64,000 nt of DNA from NCBI GenBank assembly GCA_947503835.1, contig CANNFM010000023.1, positions 1-64,000 on the forward strand, in the 5' to 3' direction. The position numbers and the translations under genes were made by a program. The notes under the pieces are model-generated. The model searched no databases, was not told the origin of the DNA, and worked only from the letters and a program-made list of their open reading frames with translations. Every line of letters starts with the position of its first letter. The stretch's first letter is position 1. This document shows positions 18,228 to 27,257 of the stretch, piece after piece. The stretch comes from an uncultured Aquimarina sp. (GTDB lineage Bacteria > Bacteroidota > Bacteroidia > Flavobacteriales > Flavobacteriaceae).

Positions 18228-19790
18228 ATGAAAAGAATTGTAAAAAACACACTCTTCATAATATTAGGAATATACATCTTGGTAGGATGTGATAAATTTC
18301 TGGAAGAAGATCTTCGAGACGAAATCGCATTAGATAATTTCTTTAATAATGATAACGAAGCTATATTGGCTTCAAATGGACTATATAGAATACTTCATAG
18401 AGGGCCATTATATAGAGCAAGAGGTTTAGAAAATATATATCAAAACGGTGCCGATGAGACGGGCCCCAGTAGAAATGTAAATACATCGGTTTTTAATTAT
18501 TTGATTGCAGAAGGTGTAGCTGATGGCAGGGGTACCTGGGCAGCTCTTTATGAGATCGTACGTAATGCTTCTCTTTTTTTAGAAAAAGTCGAAGGAAATG
18601 AAAACCTTTCTGAAGAAGTGCGTAATCAGGTACTGGGTGAATGTTTATTTATGAGAGCACTTGCCTATTACCATCTTACTAATATATGGGGTGATGTTCC
18701 TTATTTTAGAGAGTTATTGCCACTTGATGAATTAGGATCATTAGGAAGAACGCCAAAAGATCAGATTAGATCAGATATGAAAGAAGACCTGGAGCGAGCT
18801 TTTGATTTACTTCCAAGTTCTTATGGTAATGCCGAGTTGGGACGGGCTACAAAATGGGCCTCTACGGCTTTAAAGGCAAAACTACATCTTTTTGATAAAG
18901 AGTGGCAATTGGCACGAGATGAATGTCTTAAGATCATTGACCCTAGTTCTGGTCATGCTTTATTAGACAATTTTGCAGATGTATTTGATCAAAGTAATCC
19001 TGCAGCCCAATATAATGCTGAACAAATATTTGTGGTTGATTTTACCAATGATAATGCTATTTTTGGTGATGCAGTAACACAACGTACAGACGATTTTAAC
19101 CCACGTCTTAGAGATGAACCCAAAAATAGAAATAATCGTCCGGGAGGCCCTGGTACTCCAACAAGGTGGCAATTGTTAAAAGCTGATATGGCGGCACAAG
19201 GAGAAGAATTTAATGGTTTTGGATTTTCTGTCCCTTTACCAGAATTAGCAGATCAAGCCAATTGGCAGCCTGGAGATTTACGTTATGACGTTACCATTGT
19301 AAAAGAATACCTGGGGTATGAGCTTAAATTCCCATACTTTAGAAAGTTGTGGAATTTAGACAATATAAATTCTCCAAGACAAAGACACCCAGAGAATTAT
19401 GTAGTATTCCGCTTGGCAGATATATACCTGATGGCTGCAGAAGCCGAAAATGAACTAACAGGCCCGGGTAATGCCTATTTCTATGTAAATAAGGTTAGAG
19501 AACGTGCTTTTGAACCAGATCAACCTTGGAGCGGGATGTCACAATCAGAATTTAGAGAAGCATTGTACGACGAACGTAAGTTCGAGCTTTGTGCCGAAGG
19601 ACATCGAAGAATGGATCTGATACGCTGGGGAATATTACTGGATGTAGTAAGAACTGTTAAACACAGGCCTTGGAACAATCCGGCAGATAATATTCAGCCA
19701 TACCATGTGTTGTATCCTATCCCCGAGAGCGAGCTGTTGCTAAATCCAAACTTATTAGAATCCGATCCCACAAATAACGGATATAGATAG
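18228..19790 (+). CDS. SusD/RagB-type surface glycan-binding lipoprotein
   Basis: A 520-residue lipoprotein with lipobox LVGC (C21). It acts as the extracellular lid and glycan-binding partner of the SusC receptor directly upstream. The family pattern is clear: an N-terminal EEDLRDEIALDNFFNND region, TPR-like helices with RALAYYHLTNIWGDVPYF, and the C-terminal block VVFRLADIYLMAAEAENEL followed by RKFELCAEGHRRMDLIRWG. Normal length. Translation is probably coupled to susC (20 bp gap). Ligand specificity cannot be inferred from sequence. Confidence 0.94.
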   Translation: MKRIVKNTLFIILGIYILVGCDKFLEEDLRDEIALDNFFNNDNEAILASNGLYRILHRGPLYRARGLENIYQNGADETGPSRNVNTSVFNYLIAEGVADGRGTWAALYEIVRNASLFLEKVEGNENLSEEVRNQVLGECLFMRALAYYHLTNIWGDVPYFRELLPLDELGSLGRTPKDQIRSDMKEDLERAFDLLPSSYGNAELGRATKWASTALKAKLHLFDKEWQLARDECLKIIDPSSGHALLDNFADVFDQSNPAAQYNAEQIFVVDFTNDNAIFGDAVTQRTDDFNPRLRDEPKNRNNRPGGPGTPTRWQLLKADMAAQGEEFNGFGFSVPLPELADQANWQPGDLRYDVTIVKEYLGYELKFPYFRKLWNLDNINSPRQRHPENYVVFRLADIYLMAAEAENELTGPGNAYFYVNKVRERAFEPDQPWSGMSQSEFREALYDERKFELCAEGHRRMDLIRWGILLDVVRTVKHRPWNNPADNIQPYHVLYPIPESELLLNPNLLESDPTNNGYR

Positions 19791-19982
19791 ATGTAAATAG
19801 TTATTATAGTTTTTTTTAACCCGAAATGATGTAATAGGGTTTTGTAATAAACTCGTCAATGTGTTTCATAGTCTATTAGTCTTAAGCATCGCAGCCCCTG
19901 GCCTTGCTAAAATGAAAAGGCTGGTAATAACACACCAGGAAATGGTGTAATTGAAAACTTATTCCACAATTCGGTTTTAAGA

Positions 19983-20020
19983 GGGCATAGAATAATATTG
20001 AATTAGTTTGTTCTATGTCC
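19983..20020 (+). terminator. Possible terminator after susD
   Basis: A 10-bp stem with one G-T pair, GGGCATAGAA (19983-19992) with TTCTATGTCC (20011-20020), is followed by a T-rich stretch. The 18-nt loop makes it weak. It lies in the 265-bp gap between susD and the next sulfatase. Confidence 0.3.
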
Positions 20021-20055
20021 TTCTTCTATTTATTAAGAAAGAATAGTTATAAAAA

Positions 20056-21540
20056 ATGAAAAATAAAAATAGTATAATCACCATAGGGATAACTAGTTGC
20101 TTGTTTCTTATATCTTGTGTATATGCCATTAAAAATGACAGACAAAAGAACGATCCGGAAATATTTGGATCTAGACCCAATATCATATACATCTTAGCAG
20201 ATGACTTGGGTTATGGTGATTTAAGTTGTTATGGGCAACAAAAATTTGCTACTCCAAACATCGATAAACTAGCCAAAGAAGGAATGCTTTTTACCCAACA
20301 CTATTCGGGTAGTACCGTTTGCGCACCTTCACGCTCAGCTTTAATGACAGGTATGCACACTGGCCATACCGTAGTTAGAGGAAACAAAGAAGTTAGACCA
20401 GAAGGTCAATTCCCAATACCAGATAGTACTTTTATTATACCTAAAATGCTAAAGCAGCAAGGCTATGTTACAGGAGCCTTTGGTAAATGGGGTCTTGGTT
20501 TCCCTTCATCTGAAGGAGATCCAACAAATCAAGGTTTTGATACGTTTTTTGGATATAATTGTCAGCGCCTTGGTCATCATTATTATCCAGAACATTTATG
20601 GTCTGATAAAGATTCTATTGTAATGAAAGAAAATCTGAACGGGAAGAAAGAGGTTTATGGCCCAGAGCTTATTCATAGAAAAACATTAGAATTCATTGAA
20701 AAATACAAGGACACTACATTCTTTTTGTATGTACCCAGTATTATACCTCATGCCGAGCTAGCGGCACCAGAGGAGATCATGAAAAAATATCGAAATCAAT
20801 TTGTAAATGAAAACCCCTATAAAGGATATGATGAAGGACCAGAATATAGGCAGGGACAATATGAATCACAAAAAGAACCACATACTGCATTTGCTGCTAT
20901 GATTGATCTTCTTGATCAGCAAGTAGGGGAGATTATTGATAAAGTTGAAAAACTTGGTATTGCCAAGAATACCATTGTTATTTTTACTTCAGATAATGGG
21001 CCACATAGAGAAGGAGGAGCGGATCCTGACTTTTTTGATAGTAACGGGGTATTAAGAGGGTATAAGAGAGATTTGTATGAAGGAGGTATACGAGTACCTA
21101 TGATTGTAAAATGGCCAGAGAAAATAAAAGCGAATACTACTACGAATCAAATCTCTGCCTTTTGGGACGTACTCCCTACATTGGCAGATATCACAGGATA
21201 CACTCTTGATAATAGATTGGATGGAATATCTTTCTTTCCTACTCTAATTGAGCAAAACGATAAACAGAAAAAGCATGATTATTTGTATTGGGAATTTCAT
21301 GAAAAAGGAGGTAGACAAGCGGTACGTAAAGGCAAATGGAAGGCCGTAAGATATAATGTGTTTCAAAACCCTAATGCTACCATAGAGTTGTACGATCTTT
21401 CAACAGATATTAGCGAAAAAACAGATGTTGCAAACCAGCATCCTGAAATAGTTAAAGAAATGCTGTTAATTCTTAAAAGTGTCAGGACTCCTTCGCCAGT
21501 ATTCACTTTTGGGGAAGATAAACCTATGATCTTTAATTAG
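20056..21540 (+). CDS. Formylglycine-dependent sulfatase (S1), lipoprotein
   Basis: A 494-residue type I sulfatase. The N-terminal hydrophobic segment ends LISC (C21), a plausible lipobox. D49-D50 (ADDLGYGDLSCYG) begin the metal site; VCAPSRSALMTGMHTGH holds the formylglycine cysteine C89. GAFGKWGLG and TSDNGPHREGG are further conserved metal and substrate-site segments, and the C-terminus has LYDLSTDISEKTD. It probably belongs to the susC/susD locus but sits 265 bp downstream, possibly with its own promoter. Sulfate position and S1 subfamily are not assignable by eye. Confidence 0.93.
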   Translation: MKNKNSIITIGITSCLFLISCVYAIKNDRQKNDPEIFGSRPNIIYILADDLGYGDLSCYGQQKFATPNIDKLAKEGMLFTQHYSGSTVCAPSRSALMTGMHTGHTVVRGNKEVRPEGQFPIPDSTFIIPKMLKQQGYVTGAFGKWGLGFPSSEGDPTNQGFDTFFGYNCQRLGHHYYPEHLWSDKDSIVMKENLNGKKEVYGPELIHRKTLEFIEKYKDTTFFLYVPSIIPHAELAAPEEIMKKYRNQFVNENPYKGYDEGPEYRQGQYESQKEPHTAFAAMIDLLDQQVGEIIDKVEKLGIAKNTIVIFTSDNGPHREGGADPDFFDSNGVLRGYKRDLYEGGIRVPMIVKWPEKIKANTTTNQISAFWDVLPTLADITGYTLDNRLDGISFFPTLIEQNDKQKKHDYLYWEFHEKGGRQAVRKGKWKAVRYNVFQNPNATIELYDLSTDISEKTDVANQHPEIVKEMLLILKSVRTPSPVFTFGEDKPMIFN

Positions 21541-21758
21541 ATAGTGTAGTTAGATAATGATAAATCAAATTAAAAAGCCAATAAACATATAATTTACTTG
21601 CTTTTGATCCCAAATTTCAAAGGAGAAAGAGGGGTTACAAAATGTGATCCTTAAAATAGGGAAATGACACATCAATAAAATGCTTCTGGCTTTACCTTGA
21701 AGTATTTTTTGATTTCAATTCCTTTTGAATTTCTTATTTCCAACGTCTTTAAAACCAA

Positions 21759-21793
21759 AAATGCTTCACATCTATGATATGAAGCATTTTATT
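21759..21793. terminator. Rho-independent terminator hairpin at left island boundary
   Basis: A perfect 10-bp stem, AAATGCTTCA (21759-21768) with TGAAGCATTT (21780-21789), is followed by TTAT. It directly precedes the left tRNA-Ser-like fragment, exactly as another hairpin precedes the right fragment at 32881. Confidence 0.65.
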
Positions 21794-21795
21794 AA

Positions 21796-21874
21796 TGCGG
21801 AGAATGAGGAATTATCTATTTTTGTTTAAACTGCTAATAATTAACATTTTTAATTTACGCACCGAATTACGCAC
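21796..21874. repeat. Left direct-repeat element resembling tRNA-Ser 3' end (candidate att site)
   Basis: TGCGGAGAATGAGGAA (21796-21811) is the reverse complement of what a tRNA-Ser T-arm/acceptor 3' end usually looks like. Fifty bases further ACCGAATTACGCAC (21861-21874) follows. The same two blocks, in the same order and orientation, occur at 32914 and 32993. No intact tRNA is present. An attachment-site remnant of an integrative element is the likely meaning; the tRNA identity is from memory. Confidence 0.45.
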
Positions 21875-21970
21875 CTATCTTTAAATTTCTTCAAGATACT
21901 TCCGAATTTGACATATATCATAGTCTCTAATTATAGTTTAAAATACATTTAAAATATTTAATTGAAGCTT

Positions 21971-22699
21971 ATGTTAAGTAAATACCTCCCGGTTTTTGTA
22001 ATCTTAGCGATCCTTTCAGAAATACTGGGAACCGTTGGCGGTTTTGGTTCTTCAGTATATTTTGTTCCTATTGCAAACTTCTTTTTGGATTTTCAATCTG
22101 TCTTAGGGATTACAGCTCTATTTCACTTGTCGAGTAATATTTCAAAAATTGCTTTATTCAAAAAAGGCTTTGATAAAAAAATAGTACTGACTATAGGTAT
22201 TCCTGCAATACTTTTTGTTTCAGTGGGAGCATTCTTTAGTAAATATTTGGATCCCAAAATACTAACATACTTTCTAGGGATTTTTCTGATCTCCTTAAGC
22301 TTATTGTTTTTACTATTTAAACAACTCAGTGTAAAACCTAAAACAGGAAGCGCAATACTAGGAGGTTCCTTATCGGGACTAAGTGCGGGACTTTTGGGAA
22401 CAGGTGGAGCGATAAGAGGAATAACTTTGGCAGCTTTCAAGATGGATAAAGATAAATTTATTGCAACATCAGCAATAATTGATCTTGGTGTAGATTTTAG
22501 TCGTACAATCGTTTATTATTATAATGGTTATATGCATTCACATGATCTATACTTAGTCCCTATTTTGATTGTCGTAAGTGTTTTGGGAACCTGGATTGGA
22601 AAAAAAATAGTAAATAAAATATCTCAAGAACAATTTAGAAAATTTGTCCTATTTCTCATTTTGGGAATCGGAATAGCTAGTGTGATATCAAACTTCTGA
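21971..22699 (+). CDS. TauE/SafE family membrane permease
   Basis: About 242 residues with roughly seven to eight hydrophobic segments and the internal duplication typical of TauE/SafE (TSUP) proteins: GTVGGFGSSVYFVPI in the first half and GLSAGLLGTGGAIRGI in the second. The family exports or imports sulfur-containing anions such as sulfite or sulfoacetate; specificity here is unknown. A TTG three codons earlier is possible, but ATG at 21971 is a normal start. The gene overlaps the 3' end of the convergent Bro-N remnant by 12 bp. Other sulfur-oxidation genes lie 7-10 kb away in the same bracketed segment. Confidence 0.75.
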   Translation: MLSKYLPVFVILAILSEILGTVGGFGSSVYFVPIANFFLDFQSVLGITALFHLSSNISKIALFKKGFDKKIVLTIGIPAILFVSVGAFFSKYLDPKILTYFLGIFLISLSLLFLLFKQLSVKPKTGSAILGGSLSGLSAGLLGTGGAIRGITLAAFKMDKDKFIATSAIIDLGVDFSRTIVYYYNGYMHSHDLYLVPILIVVSVLGTWIGKKIVNKISQEQFRKFVLFLILGIGIASVISNF

Positions 22700-23191
22700 T
22701 CTGATTAATTTTGGCAAGTACTTTAGAGCTTCTTTATCACGTTTTTCAAAACGACCGTAGAGTCTTATAAATAATTCACTTAGAACAGAGAAATATCCTG
22801 GTTCCACACGACCCCAATTATCATTAAATCGGATTACAAAATTAGGAATTTCCAATCGGCGAGAAATGTAATATCCTCTCACACGAATGAGTGGTAATAC
22901 TTGGTTCGTAACCCATTTTCTAAATTTTTTAGCACTGTCTGTAGTACTCTTAAAAATTAAACGATACAAACCACTTTCAGAAATTAGGCTTACATTTCTC
23001 TTGACTCCTTCACGAAACATCTCTGTATCAAAACGTTCTTCTATATCCAGAGTATCCCATACTTCATTTGGATTTCCTAACTCTAGTACTTTCACTACTT
23101 CTTCTACGATAAACCAAATTTGATTATCAATTTCTATTGAGGTTAATTACAGAAAATAGTTACTGTCTTTTTGTACTATTTCCGTTTTCAT
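22688..23191 (-). pseudogene. Bro-N domain (phage antirepressor-like) gene with in-frame stop
   Basis: From ATG at 23191 the frame reads MKTEIVQKDSNYFL, then TAA at 23147-23149, then continues without a shift as LTSIEIDNQIWFIVEEVV. The latter is the start of a Bro-N domain, continuing through SLISESGLYRLIFKST and KKFRKWVTNQVLPLIR to about residue 100. The tail (GYFSVLSELFIRLYGRFE) resembles the C-terminal region of Bro-type proteins but ends early. One nonsense mutation therefore separates a normal start from an otherwise readable gene. A restart at the GTG at 23095 would lose the domain's N-terminus. Bro-N proteins are DNA-binding and typical of phages and mobile elements. Confidence 0.75.
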
Positions 23192-23422
23192 AGCCTGGAA
23201 TATTTTTCTTTTTTCTTCAAATTTCTTCGAAAGCACTGATTATCGGAATGATATTTATCATATTTAGAATGGAAGATTGCGGTTATTTTTGAGTAGTTTT
23301 TGAAAAATGAAAAGATATGGATGTATCTGTTTTTTTTAGCAAAATTTTGAGGTTGATACCTTATTATATTTTTCCTTATACTAAGTTTTAACCCCATTCG
23401 GATTAAATAAATTTTTTAGGAT

Positions 23423-23704
23423 TTGAAAGATCAAAAATTTCTGATCATTACCTCTTTTATTGCGATCATAGTTAGATTACTTACTATTCTTTTTCACAAT
23501 GTTTGGGAACCAAATTGGAAATTTATAGTCACTGCAATAGGTTGGATTGCACTAGGAATTGGTCTCAATCTTTTCATTTTTCCTTCGGGAACTTCAAAAT
23601 GACTCGAATTTATCAATATAAAGTTGGTACAAGCGATTTATGTACTGTTGTTTTTGATAGGAATAGTCTTATTAAATGCAGCTCATAATTTAGTTCTCTA
23701 TTAA
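23423..23704 (+). pseudogene. Small membrane protein interrupted by in-frame TGA
   Basis: From a TTG at 23423 the frame encodes LKDQKFLIITSFIAIIVR... with two hydrophobic segments, ending IFPSGTSK at TGA (23600-23602). The same frame continues LEFINIKLVQAIYVLLFLIG with a third hydrophobic segment to TAA at 23704. A roughly 93-residue membrane protein split by one nonsense codon fits best; a genuine 59-residue protein is the alternative. I do not recognise the family. It ends 14 bp before ppsA. Confidence 0.45.
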
Positions 23705-23717
23705 TCTTTTAAAATCT

Positions 23718-26111
23718 ATGGCAATGAATGGGTTCATTAAAAAATTTAAAGAAATTAAAATCAACGATATAGCACTGGTTGGAGGTAAGAATGCTTCGTT
23801 GGGCGAAATGTATAATTTGCTGTCATCAAAAGGAGTTCGTATCCCTGATGGATTTGCAACGACTGCAAATGCTTTCTGGTTGTTTCTGAAAGAGAACTGC
23901 CTGGAAGAACAATTACAAAATCTTTTAAAAGGTTTGGATAGAAAGAATTTTTCAAACCTTAATGAAATTGGTTCGATTGCCAGAGAGCTTATTCTGGGAG
24001 GAGATTTTTCGGAAGATTTTTCAAAAGCTATAATTAAGGGGTATGCTGAGTTGAATAACAATGGTAAGATTGAAGTTGCTGTGCGAAGTAGCGCTACTGC
24101 CGAGGATTTGCCAGAAGCCAGTTTTGCGGGCCAGCATGATACATTTCTGAATGTAAAAGGAAGTGAAAAATTACTACAAGCTGTTAAAGAATGTTTTGCA
24201 TCGTTATATACAAATCGAGCAATTAAATATCGAGAGGATAAAGGTTTTTTGCATCATGAAATTGCATTGTCTGTTGGAATACAGAAAATGGTACGATCTG
24301 ATATGGGATGCTCTGGGGTTGGATTTACTATCGAACCAGAATCCGGATTTAAAAATATAATTCATATATCTGGGGTATGGGGGTTAGGAGAAAATATTGT
24401 TCAAGGGACTATTAATCCAGATGAATTTTATGTTTTCAAACCCACCCTTGTGAAAGGTAAAAATGCCATTGTACAAAAGAAGTTGGGAGACAAAGAGAAA
24501 ACAATGATCTATTCAGAGTCTGATGGACATTCATCTATAATGAATATAGATACCAAAGTTGCTAAGCAGAAACAGTTTGTATTATCCGATACCGAAATTA
24601 CTACATTAGCTAAATGGGCATTAGAAATTGAGGAACATTATCAAAAACCTATGGATATAGAATGGGCAAAAGACGGACTAACTAATGAATTATTTATTAC
24701 TCAGGCAAGACCAGAAACCGTGCATCATTCAAAAAACAAGAATATTCATATAGAATATCAGCTAAAAGAAAAAAGTGAGGTACTCGCTACGGGAAATGCA
24801 ATAGGTAGTGGTATTGCTATAGGAACAGCTAGAATACTAAAATCTCCAAAAGATTCCTATAAATTACATGAAGGAGATATAATCATAACAGATGTTACTA
24901 GTCCCGATTGGGATCCTTTATTAAAAAAAGCAGGAGCTATTGTCACTAATCGTGGTGGGAGAACAAGCCATGCGGCTATTGTAGCAAGAGAACTAGGAGT
25001 TCCGGCTATTGTTGGAACCAATAGCGCTACACAAAGCATTAAAGAAGGAGAAACAATTACAATTTCTTGTGCAGAAGGTAAAACCGGCTATGTATATAAA
25101 GGAGCATTGTCCTTCACAGAAAAGAAAATCGATTTCAGTCGTATTAAACTTCCTAATACAGAAGCCAAGCTAATCCTTTCGGATCCCGAAAAGGCTTTTC
25201 AGCTCTCTTTTTATCCAAATGATGGGATAGGCCTGTTAAGAATGGAATTTATTATCACTCATATGATTAAAGTGCACCCTATGGCTTTAGTGAAATTCGA
25301 TCACATAAAAAATATCGAAGTCAAAAATACCATTGAAAACCTTACCAAAAATTATCCTGCTAAAGAAAATTATTTCATAGATCAACTTTCGCAGGGAATA
25401 GCGACCATGGCAGCGGCATTTTATCCAAAAGAAGTAATCGTGCGAATGAGTGATTTTAAGACGAATGAATACGCTAATCTTATTGGAGGGACTCAATTTG
25501 AGCCTAAAGAAGAAAATCCAATGCTTGGTTTTAGAGGAGCTTCAAGATATTATAGTGATTTATATAAAGATGGTTTTCGGTTAGAGTGTAAAGCGATCAA
25601 AAATGTAAGAGAAGAAATGGGGCTGACCAATGTGAAAGTAATGATCCCTTTTTGCAGAACTTTAAATGAAGGTAAGAATGTGATTGAAATTATGTCAGAA
25701 AATGGATTAAAAAGAGGAGAAAATGATCTTGAAATTTATATGATGTCAGAAATCCCCAGTAATGTAATACTAGCTGAAGAATTTGCTGAGATTTTTGATG
25801 GCTTTTCAATAGGCTCTAATGACCTTACTCAATTAACTCTGGGAATAGATAGAGACTCAGAACTACTAGCTTCTATTTTTGATGAGAATGATCAAGCAAC
25901 AAAAAAGATGATTGCTCTGGCTATTGAAAAAGCCAATTACACAGGTAAAAAAATAGGATTATGCGGTCAGGCACCAAGTGATTTTCCTGAGTACGCTTCT
26001 TTTTTGGTAAAAGCCGGTATCGATAGTATTTCGTTTAACCCAGATGCTTTACTAAAAGGAATAGATAATATTAATAAAGCAGAATCATATAAAGAAGCTA
26101 TTGCTAATTAA
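23718..26111 (+). CDS. ppsA: Phosphoenolpyruvate synthase-like enzyme
   Basis: A 797-residue enzyme of the PEP synthase/pyruvate phosphate dikinase family, expected to convert pyruvate and ATP to PEP, AMP and phosphate in the cytoplasm. The ATP-grasp-type N-terminal domain starts at once (LVGGKNASLGEM, VRSSATAEDLPEASFAGQ). The swivelling phosphohistidine domain has GGRTSHAAIVARELGVPA with H418, and the PEP/pyruvate TIM-barrel ends with the catalytic GLCGQAPSDFP cysteine C749. Length is normal. A second ATG two codons on (23724) is equally usable. The gene is intact although it is surrounded by decayed genes. A gluconeogenic role fits growth on uronates or dicarboxylates, but no regulatory link is seen. 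Confidence 0.9.
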   Translation: MAMNGFIKKFKEIKINDIALVGGKNASLGEMYNLLSSKGVRIPDGFATTANAFWLFLKENCLEEQLQNLLKGLDRKNFSNLNEIGSIARELILGGDFSEDFSKAIIKGYAELNNNGKIEVAVRSSATAEDLPEASFAGQHDTFLNVKGSEKLLQAVKECFASLYTNRAIKYREDKGFLHHEIALSVGIQKMVRSDMGCSGVGFTIEPESGFKNIIHISGVWGLGENIVQGTINPDEFYVFKPTLVKGKNAIVQKKLGDKEKTMIYSESDGHSSIMNIDTKVAKQKQFVLSDTEITTLAKWALEIEEHYQKPMDIEWAKDGLTNELFITQARPETVHHSKNKNIHIEYQLKEKSEVLATGNAIGSGIAIGTARILKSPKDSYKLHEGDIIITDVTSPDWDPLLKKAGAIVTNRGGRTSHAAIVARELGVPAIVGTNSATQSIKEGETITISCAEGKTGYVYKGALSFTEKKIDFSRIKLPNTEAKLILSDPEKAFQLSFYPNDGIGLLRMEFIITHMIKVHPMALVKFDHIKNIEVKNTIENLTKNYPAKENYFIDQLSQGIATMAAAFYPKEVIVRMSDFKTNEYANLIGGTQFEPKEENPMLGFRGASRYYSDLYKDGFRLECKAIKNVREEMGLTNVKVMIPFCRTLNEGKNVIEIMSENGLKRGENDLEIYMMSEIPSNVILAEEFAEIFDGFSIGSNDLTQLTLGIDRDSELLASIFDENDQATKKMIALAIEKANYTGKKIGLCGQAPSDFPEYASFLVKAGIDSISFNPDALLKGIDNINKAESYKEAIAN

Positions 26112-26132
26112 AATGAGCTATTTCTATTGATA

Positions 26133-26732
26133 ATGAAAAGAAGAAAAAGAATAATGACAACCTTATTATTAGTTTTAGGATTAACTGTGTTTATCTGGAT
26201 TATCCTTTCGGTTGTAGTTGATCAAAAAGGCCCTGAAAAAATAGCAATTATAGGGAAATCCAATCATAATCAAAAAGCACTTATTGTATATGATCCAGAT
26301 CCAATTTACAATCTTGATGAAAAGATAAGTAAATCATTTGCAGAGGGCCTTGCCGAAAAAGGGTGGTTATCAAAAGTAGCAACCGTGGCTGCTGCCAAAA
26401 ATGTAGAAGAGGAACAATTTGATTTGTACGTGTTTTGTGCGAATACTTATAATTGGACACCGGATAAAGCAATACGCAATCACATCAAAGACAATGATTA
26501 TCTTAAAGGAAAAAAAGCAATTGCCATTACGTTAGGCAGTGGTTCTACAACAAGGTCACAACGCATACTTGAAGAATTGATCAAAGAAAAAGAAGCAATA
26601 CTAATAGACTCCAGAGTATTTTGGTTAATGAAACCCAATGATAAATCAAAAACTAAAAGATCAAATATTAAGATAGCAGTAGAAAGAGCAAAAACCTTTG
26701 GAAAACAAATAGCAGGAACTATTGAGAATTAA
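26133..26732 (+). CDS. Membrane-anchored flavodoxin-like protein
   Basis: About 199 residues. One hydrophobic segment (about 8-30) is followed by a flavodoxin-like alpha/beta domain: KALIVYDPDP as the first strand-loop, a helix (KSFAEGLAEKG), FDLYVFCANTYNWTP and KKAIAITLGSGSTTRS. The usual FMN phosphate loop is altered, so cofactor binding is uncertain. A TTG two codons upstream is in frame, but ATG at 26133 is preferred. It begins 21 bp after ppsA and may share its transcript. Function unknown. Confidence 0.7.
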   Translation: MKRRKRIMTTLLLVLGLTVFIWIILSVVVDQKGPEKIAIIGKSNHNQKALIVYDPDPIYNLDEKISKSFAEGLAEKGWLSKVATVAAAKNVEEEQFDLYVFCANTYNWTPDKAIRNHIKDNDYLKGKKAIAITLGSGSTTRSQRILEELIKEKEAILIDSRVFWLMKPNDKSKTKRSNIKIAVERAKTFGKQIAGTIEN

Positions 26733-26753
26733 AATAAACATCAAAACTCTAAA

Positions 26754-27016
26754 ATAAGGATTTATAAGAAAACCAATATTCAATTTGCACAAATGCCGAC
26801 GAGTGAGACTATGGAAGATTATGTACATGATAAACTAGATAAATTTTACAAAAAATATGAGTGGATCATCAAAACCGATGTGTTTTTCAAAAAAGAAAAT
26901 GACTTTAAAGGAAAAAAGGAAAGATTTGTGATCCTGAGTTGAGCTTATCTGGGCCTAAAATATATGCTACATCTATTGTTTTAAATTTTCGTCTTTTCAG
27001 GATCTTAATTCTATAG
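26754..27016 (+). pseudogene. HPF/RaiA-like ribosome hibernation factor remnant (frameshifted)
   Basis: The frame IRIYKKTNIQFAQMPTSE...DYVHDKLDKFYKKYEW reads like the start of a short HPF/RaiA (S30AE) protein, which binds stalled ribosomes. After KGKKERFVI the reading frame must shift to continue ELSLSGPKIYATS, the expected next strand, and it then ends prematurely at TAG (27016). The expected initiation codon seems to be ATA at 26754. At least a start loss, one frameshift and a truncated C-terminus are therefore visible. Confidence 0.7.
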
Positions 27017-27017
27017 T

Positions 27018-27250
27018 TTAGAAGTACCAACCAATTTTGAGTGAAAATTCAGGTGTAAATAAAGAGGATTCAAACTTACTTTGATCTACTATAACTTCTT
27101 TATCACCAGTAATCCGAAGATGACTGGCTGCCTATGGATTCAAATAAAACTTCCAAACATATCCGCATCCAACAGTAAACACGGTATTGAAGTATTGTGT
27201 GGTTTCTAGTTTTGCATCGGTCTGTATTTTACTATCCCAACTCCTACCCA
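27018..27250 (-). pseudogene. C-terminal remnant of an outer-membrane beta-barrel protein
   Basis: On the minus strand a frame reads TTQYFNTVFTVGCGYVWKFY, then LNP, a TAG stop, AASHLRITGDKE, and ends FSLKIGWYF. The last residues alternate and end in phenylalanine, as in beta-barrel C-termini. The stop sits where tryptophan (TGG) would fit. Upstream, FKGWWVGVG lies in another frame, implying a frameshift. The 5' part has been lost, apparently at the ahpD-like gene. Exact family unknown. Confidence 0.5.
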
Positions 27251-27257
27251 CCAACCT

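Larger units (their letters stand above)
21541..21970. other. Intergenic boundary between polysaccharide locus and island
   Basis: A 430-bp gap. Its right part contains a terminator hairpin and a tRNA-Ser-3'-end-like direct-repeat element, listed separately. The first 210 bp show no gene or motif that I can support. Confidence 0.6.

Noticed and set aside
21796..21874. Intact tRNA-Ser gene
   Set aside because: Only the 3' acceptor and part of the T-arm are recognisable; the remainder of the cloverleaf is missing here and at 32914.
23188..23397. A 69-codon minus-strand frame upstream of the Bro-N remnant
   Set aside because: Low-complexity, lysine/isoleucine-rich product with no recognisable motif; probably chance in AT-rich DNA.
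23600..23602. TGA recoding (selenocysteine or stop readthrough)
   Set aside because: Other genes in the window, such as FGE and kdgK, end with TGA; no SECIS-like context was evident, and nearby genes also carry nonsense or frameshift damage, so decay is simpler.
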